A stretch of DNA of 64,000 nucleotides from Conus ventricosus (lineage: Eukaryota; Mollusca; Gastropoda; Neogastropoda; Conidae): the NCBI GenBank assembly GCA_018398815.1, contig CM031601.1:12785819-12849818 (forward strand). Reading direction: 5' to 3'. Both the position numbers and the translations under genes were made by a program. Below, piece by piece: positions 12,716 to 23,339 of this stretch. The notes below the pieces were generated by a model. It searched no databases. It saw only the letters and a program-made list of their open reading frames with translations, and had not been told where the DNA came from. Every line of letters starts with the position of its first letter. Position 1 is the stretch's first letter.

Positions 12716-12769
12716 TGAGGGGATATCAAATTTTTAGCATGCCTGTTTTGCAAAACTGTCAGAAGAGTC

Positions 12770-12949
12770 ATGGAAGTTGCTATCTGCATCGTTTGCCAGC
12801 ATGAAGTCAGACCACGACAAGAGGCCGTGTTGTGTGATGGGACATGTAGAAGATGGCAGCATCGTATTTGTGGCACTGGCATTGACAGAAGAATTTACAG
12901 ACAAGCTGTCAGAGGAGAGACAGAGTTGGAGTGGAAATGCCAAGACTGA
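12770..12949 (+). CDS. PHD finger start of the MULE transposase, ending at a TGA
   Basis: A 59-residue frame from ATG 12,770 to TGA 12,947-12,949. The cysteines and histidine follow the PHD pattern: Cys6-x2-Cys9, Cys22-x3-Cys26 (CDGTC), His31-x2-Cys34 (WQHRIC) and Cys57 (WKC). The eighth ligand would be residue 60, exactly where the TGA lies. One extra base after GACTG would give that Cys and move straight into the main transposase frame. So this is most likely the true N-terminus of the transposase, separated by a one-base deletion or an assembly error. A programmed frameshift is a less likely alternative. Confidence 0.8.
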   Translation: MEVAICIVCQHEVRPRQEAVLCDGTCRRWQHRICGTGIDRRIYRQAVRGETELEWKCQD

Positions 12950-14528
12950 GGCCACTGCCCTGGCAGAAGCGTTTTTAGAGAGGAACCCTACGATTGCAGA
13001 AGAAACCGCCTCTATGGACGTCAGTGTAGAGGAAGAACTAGTTAATGCCAGCATGAGCAGTGCCAGTTTCCAGGTCCCCGCTGACGTGCAGGAGATTTCA
13101 CTTGCTGATGATCCTGTAACAACAGAGCCGATCATGGAGGACGAGCCATTGACGTTTGAAATCATCCCCAGAGGCACACAACGAGGCCACCCCTTGCTGG
13201 TTGATTCTGAGGGCTTCACCTATGGCATCCACAGGCAATCCAAGGATGGTGCAACATACTGGAGATGCACCAGGCGTCGGGCTGCCTGTAAGTGCCAGGT
13301 GATGGTCCATCAAGAAGAAGACATCTTCACCAGAGGCACACAGGAGCATCTACATGCAGCAGAATCTGGAGCAGCGGTGAAAGCGAAGCTGGTCCGAAAC
13401 GTCAAGAAGACAGCTGCAGCTGCACCATACCAGTCAGCATACACCATTGTTGAGCATTTGCTACAGGAGTCACGGCCCATTCCCAACCAGCGCAGCACCG
13501 ACTATCTCGGCCGTATTGCCAATTATCACCGCCAGCGAAGTCGCCCACGCCATCCCCAGGATCTCGGCTTTGAACTGGATATGAACCATTGGCCTGACCA
13601 GTTCGAAGATCCAGTGGATATCACCGTGGACAACAAGCATCATGTGTTGTTCTTCTCTGAGCAACAGCTGAATCTACTCAGTCTGGCCAAACGGTGGTAT
13701 GCAGACGGAACATATAAGGTGGTCAGGGCACCCTTCATACAGTTGTGGAGTATTCACGCTTTTGTCCGTGTAGAGGACCAGGCAAAGCAGCTACCACTGG
13801 CCTTTGCTGTTATGTCTGGGAAACGTCGGCGGGATTATCTGGCTGTGCTGCGGGCCTTGAAACAGGAACTTCGACGCAGAGATCTTTCCTGGAACTTGGA
13901 ATGTGTCACCATGGATTTTGAAGCTGCTGCATGGGCTGCCTTCCGTGAAGTGCTTACAGAGGTTGATGTTCGTGGATGCTCCTTCCATTGGGGACAAGCA
14001 GTTTGGCGTCATATGCAGGGGCTGGGGATGCAACAGGCCTACCAAAACGACCCAGCATTCCACGGTTACTGTCGACAGCTCCTGACACTGCCCTACCTTC
14101 CTTGGGAGAAGATCGACGGCATTCTGCCAGAGTTGGAAGGGGAAGCTACAACAGAAGGGCAGCGCTGCCTCTGCACCTACATACGCCAGACATGGATCGA
14201 TTCAGCAGTTTGGCCACCTTCCAGCTGGTCTTGTTTCTACAGAAGCATAAGGACCAACGACGTGGAGGGATGGCATCGCCGACTGAACACCAAGGCTTCC
14301 AGTGCAGGAAACCTTAACCTGTATCTGATGCTGCAGCTACTGTCAGACGAATCCAGACTTGTGACCAGAGCATGCCAGCTTCTCAAGGAGTCGACCATCA
14401 TCAGGCGCCAAAGAGCCCATGCCAGGTCCACCAATGCCAAGCTCTTCAGGATCTGGGATCGCCTGGTGACCAGTGAGAGGACAACCCGCCAGGTTCTGAG
14501 AGCCGCCAGCCATCTTGTACCATTTTAG
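12801..14528 (+). CDS. MULE transposase, FLYWCH zinc finger plus DDE domain
   Basis: A long open frame through the MULE. The frame is open from 12,738; its first ATG is 12,801, but the part before about 12,948 is probably a shadow of the PHD frame. A FLYWCH zinc finger lies at about 13,190-13,370 (YWRCTRRRAACKC, then HLH). The MULE domain follows with candidate catalytic residues Asp in ADGTYKV (13,704), Asp in VTMDFEAA (13,914) and Glu in NDVEGWHRRLN (14,265), plus the conserved CSFHW motif. The stop is at 14,526-14,528, about 180 bp before the right inverted repeat. No stop interrupts the catalytic core, so the copy looks recent. Confidence 0.92.
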   Translation: MKSDHDKRPCCVMGHVEDGSIVFVALALTEEFTDKLSEERQSWSGNAKTEATALAEAFLERNPTIAEETASMDVSVEEELVNASMSSASFQVPADVQEISLADDPVTTEPIMEDEPLTFEIIPRGTQRGHPLLVDSEGFTYGIHRQSKDGATYWRCTRRRAACKCQVMVHQEEDIFTRGTQEHLHAAESGAAVKAKLVRNVKKTAAAAPYQSAYTIVEHLLQESRPIPNQRSTDYLGRIANYHRQRSRPRHPQDLGFELDMNHWPDQFEDPVDITVDNKHHVLFFSEQQLNLLSLAKRWYADGTYKVVRAPFIQLWSIHAFVRVEDQAKQLPLAFAVMSGKRRRDYLAVLRALKQELRRRDLSWNLECVTMDFEAAAWAAFREVLTEVDVRGCSFHWGQAVWRHMQGLGMQQAYQNDPAFHGYCRQLLTLPYLPWEKIDGILPELEGEATTEGQRCLCTYIRQTWIDSAVWPPSSWSCFYRSIRTNDVEGWHRRLNTKASSAGNLNLYLMLQLLSDESRLVTRACQLLKESTIIRRQRAHARSTNAKLFRIWDRLVTSERTTRQVLRAASHLVPF

Positions 14529-14704
14529 ATTTCACAACAACTCCTGATTCTTTGTTTTGTTGCAATTTTTAATTTTTTAAATTTTTTTATTGAATATTTT
14601 GAAGACAAATAATAAAGAAATCCAGACTGTTGCAATACTTCGAGAAATTTATTGATCTAGACAAATATATCAGATATCAAGAGCAGGGTTTGTCTGCTAA
14701 TCCA

Positions 14705-14823
14705 CGGTGAACTCGCCACACGTTTTTCACTGTATGCCGGGTTTGAGTATGTGACGAGATCACTGTGACGAGATCACTGGACGCTTGTGACGACTTCACC
14801 GTGTGACGAGTTCACTGGTATCC
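14705..14823 (-). repeat. MULE right terminal inverted repeat and subterminal repeats
   Basis: This is the inverted partner of the left end. Read on the minus strand, the outer 38 bp is identical to the left end. Two shorter GTGATCTCGTCACA-like copies follow, and then the inner module GTGTGGCGAGTTCACCG at 14,705-14,721. Confidence 0.9.
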
Positions 14824-15149
14824 TGAAATTCGAACTGGAAATCAAAACTCTTGGTCAAAATGTGTTAATGTCTTGATTATACATGAACCAACAAGAGTAC
14901 CTAGTACTGTACTTAAATACACAGCAGACACACTTGTGTTAAGTTCAAATATTAAAATAAATGAAACGCAAAAATCTTCACAAAAATTCCACCTCCCCCG
15001 ATCATCGGCTATGCTTTTCAAACAGGTACAGAATGAGACACATGATCGGTAAGTTAAATGTGTGATAAAAGCACTGTCTTTCGAATTTTGAGAGGCAACC
15101 TTGGTTTATACATTGTTCAGTTTGATGCACTCATTCACTCAATACAAAC

Positions 15150-15195
15150 CTGAATAATCATTGAACCGTTTCACTTCAGCTTTCGGGAACGACAT
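15150..15195 (-). CDS. HMMR: HMMR (RHAMM) exon 1 with start codon
   Basis: A 46-nt first coding exon on the minus strand. The ATG at 15,195-15,193 begins MSFPKAEVKRFNDYS, nearly the same as the vertebrate HMMR N-terminus (MSFPKAPLKRFNDPS). The exon ends TCAG|GTTTGT, leaving one base that joins exon 2 at 370 to give Ser-Gly-Cys-Ala-Pro, as in the family. It is too short for ordinary ORF calling. The protein binds microtubules and spindle poles in mitosis, and hyaluronan at the cell surface in vertebrates; only the N-terminal peptide can be read here. The intron to exon 2 is 14.8 kb. Confidence 0.92.
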
Positions 15196-15340
15196 TTTTG
15201 CTGATTTTAAACCAGCCGCGACCCTTCCTTCCACACGCTTAACAACAATCAGCCAATCAATGTGCAGTTTCAAGTCTCGGAGGCATGAAATTCGACGAGA
15301 ACACGTGACAGAAAAACAAGCTTGTCTACTTTCGTTTTTA
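15196..15340 (-). promoter_or_regulatory. HMMR: Putative HMMR 5' UTR and core promoter
   Basis: This lies directly upstream of the HMMR start codon and is free of recognisable transposons. A CCAAT box lies on the plus strand at 15,253-15,257, about 60 bp before the ATG and so inverted relative to the gene. A CTTGAA hexamer on the minus strand lies 10-20 bp further upstream. NF-Y CCAAT boxes and CHR-type hexamers (TTTGAA and variants) are typical of G2/M genes, and vertebrate HMMR is cell-cycle regulated. No TATA box or start site can be fixed from sequence alone, so the regulatory reading is inference. Confidence 0.4.
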
Positions 15341-15539
15341 AGTTAATTGTTGTTTGATTCTTATTTATTTTTGAGAAAAGAACAAAAAATATATATGGTC
15401 TACAAGCTAAAGTTCACCAACGAGAACAAAACATAAACAAAAATAATTATTGCAACGGTCAATTTCACTGGAGAGGCCTCTAGAGTGGAGGCCTGGCAAG
15501 TGGTACTTGATACTTGATGTATTGGGTGTTTGAGGCCTT

Positions 15540-17455
15540 TTTTACAAGGCCTGTTCACCACTCCTGTTCAAACTGGACTTGCGTGCGTGGCATGGCAAAA
15601 GCAGTCTAGTTGTAACAGCTGGGGTCAAATTTGTTCGGCTGACATTCCCAGTGGGCATCCAGTTTTCTTTTAAAAGCACCAATGCTCGGGGCCGTCACAA
15701 CACTATCTGGAAGACGACTGTTCCATGGGGACACCACTCGCTGCGCAAAGAAGTTGGAACGCACATTAGTCTGCAATGTCCTTTCTCAAGTTTTAGAGAG
15801 TTTCCTCTTGTGTCTCTACCTAGGTGGAGCTGGAACCGAGGTCTGTCTGTATCATTAAACCATGCACGAACTTGAAAGTGTCAATCATGTCGCCTCTATT
15901 TCTGCGGTGTTCCAGGCTTGGCAGCTTAAGTACTGCCAGGCGCTCTGGATATGATTTTTCTTTCAGGGGGCCAATGAGTTTTGTTGCTCGCCTTTGGACA
16001 TCCCCAGATCCGCACACAGGGTTTTGAATCTTGGCTGCCATACTGCGTGACCGTACTTCCAGAATTGGCCTCACAAGGGACTTGTAGAGTTGGACAAAGG
16101 TTTCTGGTGTAAGGTGATCAAAGGACCTTCTGATGACCCCAAGGATTCTATTGGCCTTTGCTGTTGCTTGTGCCACCTGGTTCTTGAAACTAAGGTCCCT
16201 GTCTACCAACACTCCCAAGTCCCGCTCTACTTCATTCTCTTCCAGTCTAATAGTACAGTCCTCACCCTCAGAGTTTTTGCTGTTCATACAGTATGTTGCC
16301 TCTGTTCTGGGGGTTTCCAAGCCTAATCACACTGCATTTTTGAGGGTGGAACTTTAGTTGCCAATCAGTTGACCACCTCTGGAGTCGGTTAAGATCTTCT
16401 TGGAGAGTTTGCTGTGCGTCATTATTGTCATTTCGGGCAAAGATTTTTGTATCATCAGCAAAAAGCTCAACATGACTCTGGACGTGTCGGGGCAAATCGT
16501 TGATGTACAATAGAAAAAGAACAGGTCCTAACACACTGCCCTTGGGATGCCGCTGGTCACATCTGCTTGGCCTGACCTTGTTCCGTTAATATTGACGCAC
16601 TGCACTCTGTTGGTCAGGAAATCTTGGATCCACTGAAGGATTCTACCCTTAATTCCATGGGCTTCAACTTTAGCTATCAATCGGCGATGCGGTACGCTGT
16701 CGAAAGCCTTCATGAAATCCATGTATATGGCATCTACGCCACCTCCAGCATCCAAAGTCTCTGTCCAGATATCCAGGGTTTCCAGAAGCTGGGTTATGCA
16801 TGAGCGTCCTTTGATGAAACCGTGTTGCCGTCTACTGATTAGGTTGTTATCTAGTAGGTGCGCCATCACTTTCTCACGGATCAGCTTTTCCATCGTCTTA
16901 CACAGCAACAGGTGAGACTCACAGGTCTGTAGTTGTTAGCTTTGAGCCGACTTCTTTTTCTTGAAAATGGGGGTGACCGTTGCTGTTCTCCAATCCTCTG
17001 GGATCTTACCCGTCTCTAGTGACTTCCTGAAAATGATGGCCACGGAACTGCTAGGACGCTTGACAACTCGACAAGCATGCGCGTGCTGATACCATCTGGT
17101 CCCGATGCCTTAGAAGCATTTAAATTCGAGAGGAGTTTCTTAACTTCTTCTGCGGTGATGGTAAGACCGCACAGTTCTTCTTCATAACTGTACTGGGGCA
17201 TCTCTGGTAATTCGCTCTCTGTCTCATTTGTAAAGACACTCCAGAAGAAGCTATTTAGGAGGTCAGCTTTTTCTTTGTCGTTTGTTGTTCTGGTTCCATC
17301 TTCTTTTTCCAGGTCACCTACTCCTGTTTTCATCTTTGTTTTTGATTTGACATAAGACCAAAATGCTTTGGGGTTGGTTTTGGCCTGTGCGGCGACTGTG
17401 GCCTCCAGTTTCTTCTTTGCTTTCTCTGGTGGATCAGAAGGAAGGTGATGTAATC
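15540..17455 (-). mobile_element. 5'-truncated CR1-like LINE with broken reverse transcriptase
   Basis: A minus-strand LINE fragment upstream of HMMR. From 5' to 3' it shows a pre-RT linker (NPKAFWSYVKSKTK), ASKASGPDGIST, HGFIKGRSCITQLL, YMDFMKAFDSVPHRR, VLFLLYINDL, the polymerase box FADDTKIF, DLGVLVDRDLSFKN, and a C-terminal VQRRATKLI block. The endonuclease is missing, so the copy is 5' truncated near 17,455, where it meets another repeat family. Frameshifts fall near 17,020, 16,530 (a lost base in the IPQGSVLGP motif) and 16,300. The 3' end is placed only approximately. Confidence 0.85.
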
Positions 17456-17459
17456 CTTT

Positions 17460-18560
17460 TTTTTCCCCAAAGGTTTGCAACATGACCAAAACGGGTAAAA
17501 ACAAGATGCAAAGCATATAAACGTACTCCCAGTTGACCCTGAATACGTGGAGATATTCCATAATGAGGAAAAACCGTCTTGGGCTGGTGTAACCGTTAGT
17601 CATGGCTATTCTGGTAAACATCGGCATCATCTGTGACCTATAATGAACATACAAATTTTCAAAAAGATAGCCAAGAACTTTCTGAGATTTTCCATAAAGA
17701 AGAAAACCATTATGGGCCGTTAGTAACGGCTATAACGGTAAACTTAAATATTGGGCATAAATCCGTGACCTATTGTGAACATGCCTACAAGTTTTCCAGA
17801 AATATCGGCCACGTACTTTCTGAGATATTCCATGAAAAGAAAAAACCGTTAGGGGCCGTTATAGCCGTTATTAACGCTATAACGGTAAACTAAAACGTCG
17901 GGCATCATCTGTGACCCTTTAATGAACATACCTACAAATTTTCAAAGATCGACAACGTGCTTTCTGAGATATTCCATAAAGAAAAAAAACCCATTATGAG
18001 CCGTTATAGCCGTTAGTAAGGGTTTAAATAACGGTAAACTAAAACATCGGCATCATCCGTAACCCATAGTGAACATACCTGCTACTTTTCAAAGATCGGC
18101 GAAGTACTTCTGGGATGTTCCATAAAGAAGAAAAACCGTTACAGGCCGTTACAGCCGTTAGTAACGGCTATAACGTAAACAAAAACATCGGGCATCATCC
18201 GTGACCCATAATGAGCAACCTGCTAATTTTCACAAAGATCGGCCAAGTACTTTCTGAGATATTTCATGAAAAAGAAAAACCGTTCAGGCCAATTACACCC
18301 CGTTATTAACTTCTAAAAGCGGTAAACAAAACATCGAGCATTATTCGTGACCCATAATGGACATACCGGCTAATTTTTTTACAAAGATCGGTCAAGTACT
18401 TTCTGAATATTCCATAAAGAAGAAACCGTTACAGGCCTTTACTGCCGTTAGTAACGGTTATAACCGGGGAAACTAATGCATCGGGCATCATCCGTAACCC
18501 CCTAATGAACATACCTGCTAATTTTCACAAAGATCGGCCAAGTACTTTCTTACATATTCC
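17460..18560 (-). repeat. Tandem array of about seven 145-bp hairpin units
   Basis: Anchored on the GTGACC/GTAACC motif, the units start near 17,631, 17,763, 17,909, 18,058, 18,200, 18,347 and 18,494, a spacing of 132-149 bp. Each carries a palindrome built from GCCGTTAGTAACGGC within a GTTATAG/CTATAAC stem, then a TCGGGCATCATCC segment. The array is the inverse orientation of the repeat at 11.3-11.9 kb. Its left end (17,460-17,560) carries the family's terminal segment (GCATATAAACGTACTCCCAG). Confidence 0.82.
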
Positions 18561-18841
18561 ATGAAGAAGATTAAATTTGAAGCCCCCCAGGGTGGGGGTG
18601 AAGGCAACTTCAGCTTATTGCGCGGTTAAAAATCTTAACAGTTGTCTCTTTTCAGTGATGCACCTTAGGGGTAGGTGTTTGAAGCTGTCATTCTTTTGCA
18701 CTGACGTCAACTGAGAAGATTTAAGATATTATGCAATTCCATTTAACAGGTATTGAGGAAAATGCGCATCATAACCCAAAGGGAGACTAAGGCCAAAGGG
18801 GAATGACATGGATCACCGCCCAGGGAAAGGGACAAATCACA

Positions 18842-21200
18842 GCTCTTTGAGAAGAAATACATCACAGCTCTTTGAGAAGAAATACATCACAGCTCTTTGA
18901 GAAGAAACACCCATCGAGAAGGACACATCACAGTCCTTTGGGAAGAGACACATCAAAGACCTTTGGGAAGAGACACATCAAAGACCTTTGGGAAGAGACA
19001 CATTACAGCCCCTTTTGGAAATAGACACATCACAGTCCTTTGAAAGAGACACAAACACAGTCCTTTAGGAAGAAACACATCACGTCCTTTGGGAAGAAAC
19101 ACATCAACAGCCCTTTGGGAAGAGACACATCACAGTCCTTTGGGGGAAGGGGGAACACATCACAGTTTCCCTTTGGAAACCCAGGGAACATCAAAGACCT
19201 TTGGGAAGAGACATTACAGCCCTTTGGAAAATAGACACATCACAGTCCTTTGGAAAGAGACACATCACAGTCCTTTGGGAAGAGACACATCAAAGACTTT
19301 GGAAGAGACACATTACAGCCCTTTGGAATAGACACTTCACAGTCCTTTGGAAAGAGACATATCACAGTCCTTTGGGAAAAACACATCACAGTACTTCGGA
19401 AGAAACACATCACAGCCCTTTGGGAAGAGACACATCACAGTCCTTTGGGAAGAGACACATCACAGTTTCCCTTTTGGAAGAGACACATCACAGTCTTTGG
19501 AAAGAGACCACATCACAGTCCTTTGGGAAGAGACACATCACATCCCTTTGGGGAAAAGACACATCACAGTCCTATGGAAGACACATTACTCCCATTGGAA
19601 GAGACACATTACTGCCCATTGGGAAGAGACACATCCCAGCCCTTTGGAAAGAACACATCACAGTCCTTTGAGAGAGACACATCACAATCCTTTGGGAGGA
19701 GACACATTACAGTCCTTTGAAAGAGACATATCAAAGTCCTTTGGGAAGAGACACATTTCAGCCCTTTGGAAGAACACATCACAGTCCCCTTTGGGAAGAG
19801 ACACATCACAGTCCTTTGGAAGACACATCACAGTCTTTGGAAAGAGACACATCACAGTCCTTTGGGAAGAGACACATCACATCCCTTTGGGAAGAGACAC
19901 ATCACAGTCCTATGGAAGACACATTACTGCCCATTGGAAAGACACATTACTGCCCATTGGGAAGAGACACATCCCAGCCCTTTGGAAAGAGACACATCAC
20001 AGTCCTTTGGAAAGAGACACATCACAATCCTTTGGGAGGAGACACATTACAGTCCTTTAGGAAACAGACATATCAAAGACCTTTGGAAGAGACACATTAC
20101 AGCCCTTTGGGAAGAGACACATTACAGTCCTTTGGAAAGAGACACATCACAGTCCTTTGGGAACAGACACATCACAGCCCCTTTTGGGGAAAAGACACAT
20201 CACAGTCCTTTGGGAAAGACACATTACAGCCCTTTGGGAAGAGACACATCACAGTCCTTTGGAACAGCACATCACAGTCCTTTGGAACAGACACATCACA
20301 GTCCTTTGGGGAAAAGACACATTACAGCCCTTTGGAAAAGACACATCACAGCCCTTTGGAAAGAAGCATATCAAAGACCTTTGGGAAGAGACACATTACT
20401 GCCCATTGGGAAGAGACACATCACAGTCCTTTGGGAAGAGACACATCAGTCATTGGGAACAGACACATCACAGTCCTTTGGGAACAGACACATCCCGCCT
20501 TGGAAAGACACATCACAGGGCCTTTTGGGGAAAAGACACATATGCTCCTTTGGAAAGAGACACATCACAGCCCTTTGGAAAGAGACACATTACAGCCCTT
20601 TGGGAAGAGACACATCACAGTCTTTTGGGGAAAAGACACATCACAGTCCTTTGGAAAAGACACATCACAGTCCCTTTGGAAGCAAAACAGCACTAGTCCC
20701 TTTGGGAAGAGACACATTACTGCCCTTGAAGAGACACATTAACTGCCCATTGGAAGAGACCATTACTGCCCATTGGAAGCAACACATCACAAACTTTGGA
20801 AGAGACACATCACAGTCCCTTTGGAAAGAGACACATCACAGCCCTTTTGGAAGAGACACATCACAGTCCTTTGGAAAAAACACATTACTGCCCATTGGGA
20901 AGGGACACATCACAGTCCTTTGCTTTGGGAAGAGATACATCACAGCCCTTTGGGAAGAGACACATCACAGCCCTTTGTGAAAAGACACATCACAGTCCTT
21001 TGGGAAGACACATCACATCCCTTTGGGAAGATACACATCACAGCCCTTAGGGAAGAGACACATAACTGCTCAAAGGGAAGAGAGACATCACTGTCAAAGG
21101 AGAAGAGACACATCATAGCCCTTGATGAAAAGACACATCACAACCCTTTGGGAAGAGACAAGTCACAGCCCTTTGTGAAAAAACACATGATAGCCTAAGG
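18842..21200 (+). repeat. 25-bp satellite array, roughly 90 copies
   Basis: Consensus CCTTTGGGAAGAGACACATCACAGT, with many copies 23-26 bp long and variants such as ATTACAGCCC or ATTACTGCCC. Because 25 is not a multiple of three and the unit has no plus-strand stop in any frame, all three frames stay open for hundreds of codons with a 25-residue cyclic peptide (RDTSQSFGKRHITVLW...). I read these ORFs as repeat artefacts, not genes. Confidence 0.95.
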
Positions 21201-21650
21201 GAAGGGTCACAGTCAAGGAAAAGTCACGCATTACTGTGACTGCTCAAAGGCATGACCCAGATCCACGGGGACCGCATAGATTACACCCTGAGGGGAAAAT
21301 GCACATCATAAGCCCAAGGGAAAGACTTAACATGCCATAGCCCAAGAGAAAGACACATATCACACCTGAGACTGGACGACATACTTGGCATGCAAAGGAA
21401 AGGCACACATCACACCCTAAAGGAAAGATACATCACTGTGACAGCCTAAAGGGACAACACAGATTATGGCCTTATACAAAAACATATATTACAATCTAAG
21501 GGAAAGACATACATCACATTCTAAGGGAAAGCCACAGCACCACCCAAGGAGAAGTTGTAGACAACTGCCCAAAGAAAACACTCACATTACAGCTCAAAGC
21601 AAAACATACATTACAGCTGAAGGAATACACACATCACATGTGTAAGAATA
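21201..21650 (+). repeat. Decayed edge of the 25-bp satellite
   Basis: Irregular motifs such as AAGGGAAAGACACACATCACA persist with rising divergence. This is what older copies at the flank of a satellite array look like. Confidence 0.65.
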
Positions 21651-23308
21651 TTCATACAGTTCCTTGAGCTGGTGTATGGAAGTTGTCTGACATTTTTCAA
21701 GCGATAGTTTCAACTTTTTAGCAATTTTATCTCCGCATTGTAATAGTAATGAAGATCATCGTGTGCAAGTGAGATTATACTGCTATTTCTTTCTATTATT
21801 TGTGATTGTTGGAATGAATTAAGCAACATACATCTTCCCGATTTGTTTGCTCGCTGCACTCAACTTTATCTTGAGCTGGCAGCAACACACTGTTATTCAT
21901 TTCTAGAATTTGTAATTGTTAGAATAAAACAACATACCTATTCTTTGCTTGTATGCCCCCCCCCCCCCCCCCCCCCTCCATTTTTCTTACTATTTTATTT
22001 ACAATTTTCTTTCATTTTTTTCATTTATTCTTTTTTTCAGTACTTTATACATGAGAGTGGGTAATATTTGAAAATGGGTACTGGTTTCCCTGATGCCCTC
22101 GGAAAGAGAGCTGGAGATTCTTATAGGCTCTATAATTATCATTGTGACTGTGACATATGGGAAGATGCTAGCACTTAAAGGTGATAATGGCTGTTTTCTT
22201 CAGAAAAACAGGTGTGATTTTTTAGGAAAATAGCAAAAAGATGCAGTTATTATCCTGAGGATCACCATTATTTTTCTGAGGGATTACAGCCATCTTCCAT
22301 TTCTGACGATATTAACAGTTTTGCTGTTTTACATTAGGATGAGTGAGGGTGCATAGGTTTAGATGGTTTTATTGACCTAGCAGAAAATGTTACTACTTTC
22401 TGTGCACAAATTACAGGATGTTAAGACTGTCAGCCATTTTTCTTTGCATGTAAGAGATCCCCAAGACAATCCTGTGAGCACTTGGCCATTCCTAGCCGTG
22501 CTTGCCACTAGGGTGTGCTAGGAAATGCTGGCCCTTGCCATGCAAATGAGAATTCTTGCCACCTTGCCTCTATGAAACACTTCTCTGGCTATAGTCACGA
22601 TTACCCCCTAACAGAAGATAATCCTTTGACAGAAAGGAATTTTCTAAGTTATTCATTAAGCTTCTTTCAATAAATAGATTATCTTCTCATATGGGGACTA
22701 AACGTGGGTATGACCATCTAACATAGGTTGGTTAAAACAAGTGCTTTCCACATCTGTCAAGTTTGGTCCATCTGATTATTACAGGTTTTCTGTCAGGGTT
22801 AGAGACTTTCCTTTTCCTCACTGGTAATGCTACAGCAGCAACGAATGCCTTTTCATCAGAATTTATGTTCCACTTGATAGGTTACCAACCCATACAGATA
22901 ATTCAGTGAATACACTGACTTTTGGAAGGAATGGGATCACAAGAGGGTTTGTTCAAGTTCTTAATTTATTTCCACATACATATATAAAGACAGAGCCTAT
23001 CTGTTTAATGAACATGATTTAGTACACAACACTGGTTTGAAAATTTTGTGCTGGCTGAATTCGACTCAAGTGAAAAAAGTTTATAAGCACATCATGATTT
23101 TTTTTAATTTCAAAAAGTGATCTCACTGATTATGCCTTTCTTCGGAAGGAAAAAAATTCAATAAAAAACAAGAATTTCTTTAACTTTTGTTTCTTTCAAT
23201 TTGTGTTCTCCCTGTGCATGCGTGTGTATATGTAAGTCTGTTTGTGCATGTTTGTGTTTATAAAACAAAAACCTATTTTGCCTTTGTTTCTTTCAATTTT
23301 AAATGCTG

Positions 23309-23339
<31 letters not shown>

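Larger units (their letters stand above)
12597..14823 (+). mobile_element. Complete FLYWCH/MULE DNA transposon (Phantom-like)
   Basis: A 2,227-bp cut-and-paste transposon. It starts GGATACCAGTGAACTCGTCA and ends with the reverse complement. It is flanked by an 8-bp target duplication TGAAATTC (12,589-12,596 and 14,824-14,831). The outer 38 bp of both ends match exactly, and a second inner block is shared. The interior holds one transposase gene with PHD finger, FLYWCH zinc finger and MULE DDE domain. An 8-bp duplication is within the range for Mutator-like elements. Animal FLYWCH-bearing MULEs are known as the Phantom group; assignment to it is by memory of domain layout. The element sits in HMMR intron 1, opposite to the gene. 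Confidence 0.93.

Noticed and set aside
12601..12720. Repeated 32-bp modules resembling a small CRISPR-like or minisatellite array
   Set aside because: They are the ends of a transposon, present inverted at both termini, and the genome is animal.
12777..12800. TTG at 12,777 as the start of the MULE transposase
   Set aside because: TTG is not a likely animal start. The PHD frame with ATG at 12,770 explains this stretch better.
19040..21198. Several plus-strand ORFs of 140-400 codons
   Set aside because: They arise from the 25-bp satellite having no stop in any frame. The peptides are cyclic permutations of one 25-residue unit, with no start context or domain.
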